Shown in pieces: positions 62,811 through 64,000 of a stretch of 64,000 bases of DNA. This DNA is from Salinicoccus carnicancri Crm (GTDB lineage: Bacteria > Bacillota > Bacilli > Staphylococcales > Salinicoccaceae). Positions within the stretch are counted from its first letter, which is position 1; each line of letters begins with the position of its first letter. Below the pieces are notes generated by a model. That model was not told where the DNA came from and did no database searches. It was given only the letters and a program-made list of their open reading frames with translations. Both the position numbers and the translations under genes were made by a program. Location: assembly GCF_000330705.1 (NCBI RefSeq), contig NZ_ANAM01000008.1:558001-622000 (forward strand), read 5' to 3'.

Positions 62811-64000
62811 ATGGATATTCTGCTTATCATTATTAATCTTGTCATCTTTCTGACATTGATCGGGGCACTCATGCTCCTGAAGAAACGCAATGTCAAATTC
62901 TCATACCGTGTCATGACCGGTCTATTGGTCGGACTTGTATTCGGAGCGGTGCTCCAGCTGATCTACGGCGTTGAAAATACCGTCATCACAACTACGACCG
63001 ACTGGATGGCAATCATCGGCGACGGTTTCGTCCGTCTCCTGCAGATGATTGTCATGCCGCTCGTATTCATCTCCATCCTCGGGGCCTTCGCCAAGATGGA
63101 CATGCAGGAGAAATTCCTGAAATCAGGTTTCAAGATCATCCTGATACTGCTCGGTACAACAGCCATAGCCGCTGCAATCGGCATCACTGCTGCCCTGCTT
63201 TTCAATCTCGATGCTTCAAGCCTCAACCTTGGTGAAGCGGAGAATGAAAGAGCTTCCTCACTTGAAACAAGTGCCCAGGAAGTCGAGGACCAGACACTGC
63301 CGCAGCAGCTGGTTTCACTGCTTCCGGCAAACCCATTCCTTGACTTTACAGGCGAACGTGCAACATCGACGATCGCGATCGTATTCTTCGCGGTATTCAT
63401 GGGACTCAGCCTGGTCCGCCTGGTCAAAAGCAGCCCTGACACAGGTGAAAAAGTCAGGGCCGGGATCGTAGCCGTCAACGAATGGGTCATGCAGCTGGTG
63501 AAAATCATACTTGCACTGACACCATACGGAATATTCGCCATCATGGCAAACACAGTAGCCACTTCGGATTTCCAGGCCATCTACGACCTCGGATTGTTCG
63601 TACTGGCTTCCTACGCCGCACTGATTGCAATGTTCCTGGTTCATCTCGTCATCATTTCACTGACCGGATTGAACCCTGTCCAGTACTTCAAGAAGACATC
63701 CGAGACCCTGTTATTCGCATTCACTTCCCGATCCAGTGCAGGCACGCTGCCGCTGAACATACAGACACAGAGAATCCGTCTCGGCGTACCATCAAGCATC
63801 GCCAACTTTTCCGGAAGTTTTGGGCTGTCCATCGGACAGAACGGCTGTGCAGGGATCTACCCGGCAATGCTCGGCATCATGATAGCACCGGCCGCAGGCA
63901 TTGAAGTCAATGCGACATACATCATCACACTGATTGCCGTCACAGTTATTGCTTCCCTCGGTATCGCAGGCGTCGGAGGCGGTGCAACATTCGCCGCAAT
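62811..64000 (+). CDS. tcyP: Sodium/proton:L-cystine symporter TcyP-like (partial, runs off the window)
   Basis: The visible 396 residues are a DAACS-family carrier of TcyP type. MDILLIIINLVIFLTLIGAL and KKRNVKFSYRVMTGLLVGLV open the protein; LLQMIVMPLVFISILGAFAK is the helix-loop typical of TcyP, FTSRSSAGTLPLNIQTQRIR the SSSxxTLP hairpin motif and NFSGSFGLSIGQNGCAGIYP the second ion-site segment. It takes up L-cystine for sulfur supply. It has a strong promoter and an ideal AAGGAG site, and is expected to be near 460 residues complete; the C-terminus is beyond base 64000. Confidence 0.88.
   Translation, partial: MDILLIIINLVIFLTLIGALMLLKKRNVKFSYRVMTGLLVGLVFGAVLQLIYGVENTVITTTTDWMAIIGDGFVRLLQMIVMPLVFISILGAFAKMDMQEKFLKSGFKIILILLGTTAIAAAIGITAALLFNLDASSLNLGEAENERASSLETSAQEVEDQTLPQQLVSLLPANPFLDFTGERATSTIAIVFFAVFMGLSLVRLVKSSPDTGEKVRAGIVAVNEWVMQLVKIILALTPYGIFAIMANTVATSDFQAIYDLGLFVLASYAALIAMFLVHLVIISLTGLNPVQYFKKTSETLLFAFTSRSSAGTLPLNIQTQRIRLGVPSSIANFSGSFGLSIGQNGCAGIYPAMLGIMIAPAAGIEVNATYIITLIAVTVIASLGIAGVGGGATFAA

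Overview
The window reads as a chromosomal segment of a low-to-moderate GC Gram-positive coccus or bacillus (Bacillota), most likely Staphylococcaceae and Salinicoccus-like. This assignment is inferred from gene families (TcyP-type cystine carrier, SMR pairs, ABC-F protein with attenuator leader, TenA with TPP riboswitch, HelD, RpiR and GntR/YtrA regulators), strong AAGGAGG-type ribosome sites, frequent TTG/GTG starts and canonical TTTACA/TATAAT promoters. No rRNA or tRNA gene and no intact transposon was found.

Layout. 1-5.6 kb: a universal stress protein behind a SigB-like promoter, a TetR regulator divergent from a DUF6176-like protein, an SDR remnant, and a three-gene cluster of carbon-starvation/pyruvate carrier CstA, a small protein ending in Cys-Cys, and an ArsA-type ATPase. 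5.7-17.7 kb: a complete type I-C CRISPR-Cas locus on the minus strand with 59 repeats and 58 spacers, a leader at the right end of the array, then (in transcription order) cas3-cas5c-cas8c-cas7c-cas4-cas1-cas2. 17.7-19.3 kb: an AT-rich, gene-poor stretch and an SDR. 19.4-24.5 kb: a PucR/CdaR-type regulator divergent from a two-part membrane transporter plus M20 amidohydrolase operon, with a CcpA cre-like site between them. 24.7-29.1 kb: SDR, riboswitch-controlled tenA, an M20 dipeptidase with a broken gene just upstream, and a patatin-like phospholipase. 29.2-34.4 kb: an efflux region with two separate TetR-SMR-SMR modules facing each other around a GntR-ABC-ABC2 operon, plus a 41-bp tandem repeat array. 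34.4-36.1 kb: an ABC-F ribosome-protection-type gene with a leader peptide and terminator attenuator.

36.2-44.1 kb is mixed housekeeping: CueP copper lipoprotein, TspO-like membrane protein, NhaP-type antiporter with an RCK-like tail, glycerol dehydrogenase, an SGNH hydrolase and an alpha/beta hydrolase. 44.1-48.3 kb is a more AT-rich catabolic cluster (TRAP-type large permease, small membrane partner, NAD-binding dehydrogenase, RraA-family aldolase/decarboxylase, RpiR regulator), with a perfect 20-bp palindrome over the -10 box of the catabolic operon. 48.4-64 kb carries DHFR, a flavin-binding stress protein, a nitrilase, SRPBCC and GNAT proteins, two tandem acidic lipoproteins, YitT, a lipid kinase, an amidohydrolase/permease pair, an unusual pyruvate-kinase-like protein, HelD and the start of a cystine symporter.

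Signals most worth follow-up: the near-duplicate CRISPR spacers that differ by clustered changes, the CstA/CC-terminal protein/ArsA trio, the ABC-F leader peptide attenuator, the operator shared by a TetR gene and its SMR pair, the 41-bp repeats carrying competing inverted repeats, and the pyruvate-kinase-like protein with a novel N-terminal region. I see no clearly undescribed defence system; the known I-C locus is the only defence module I can support. All family names rest on reading motifs, not on a database search.
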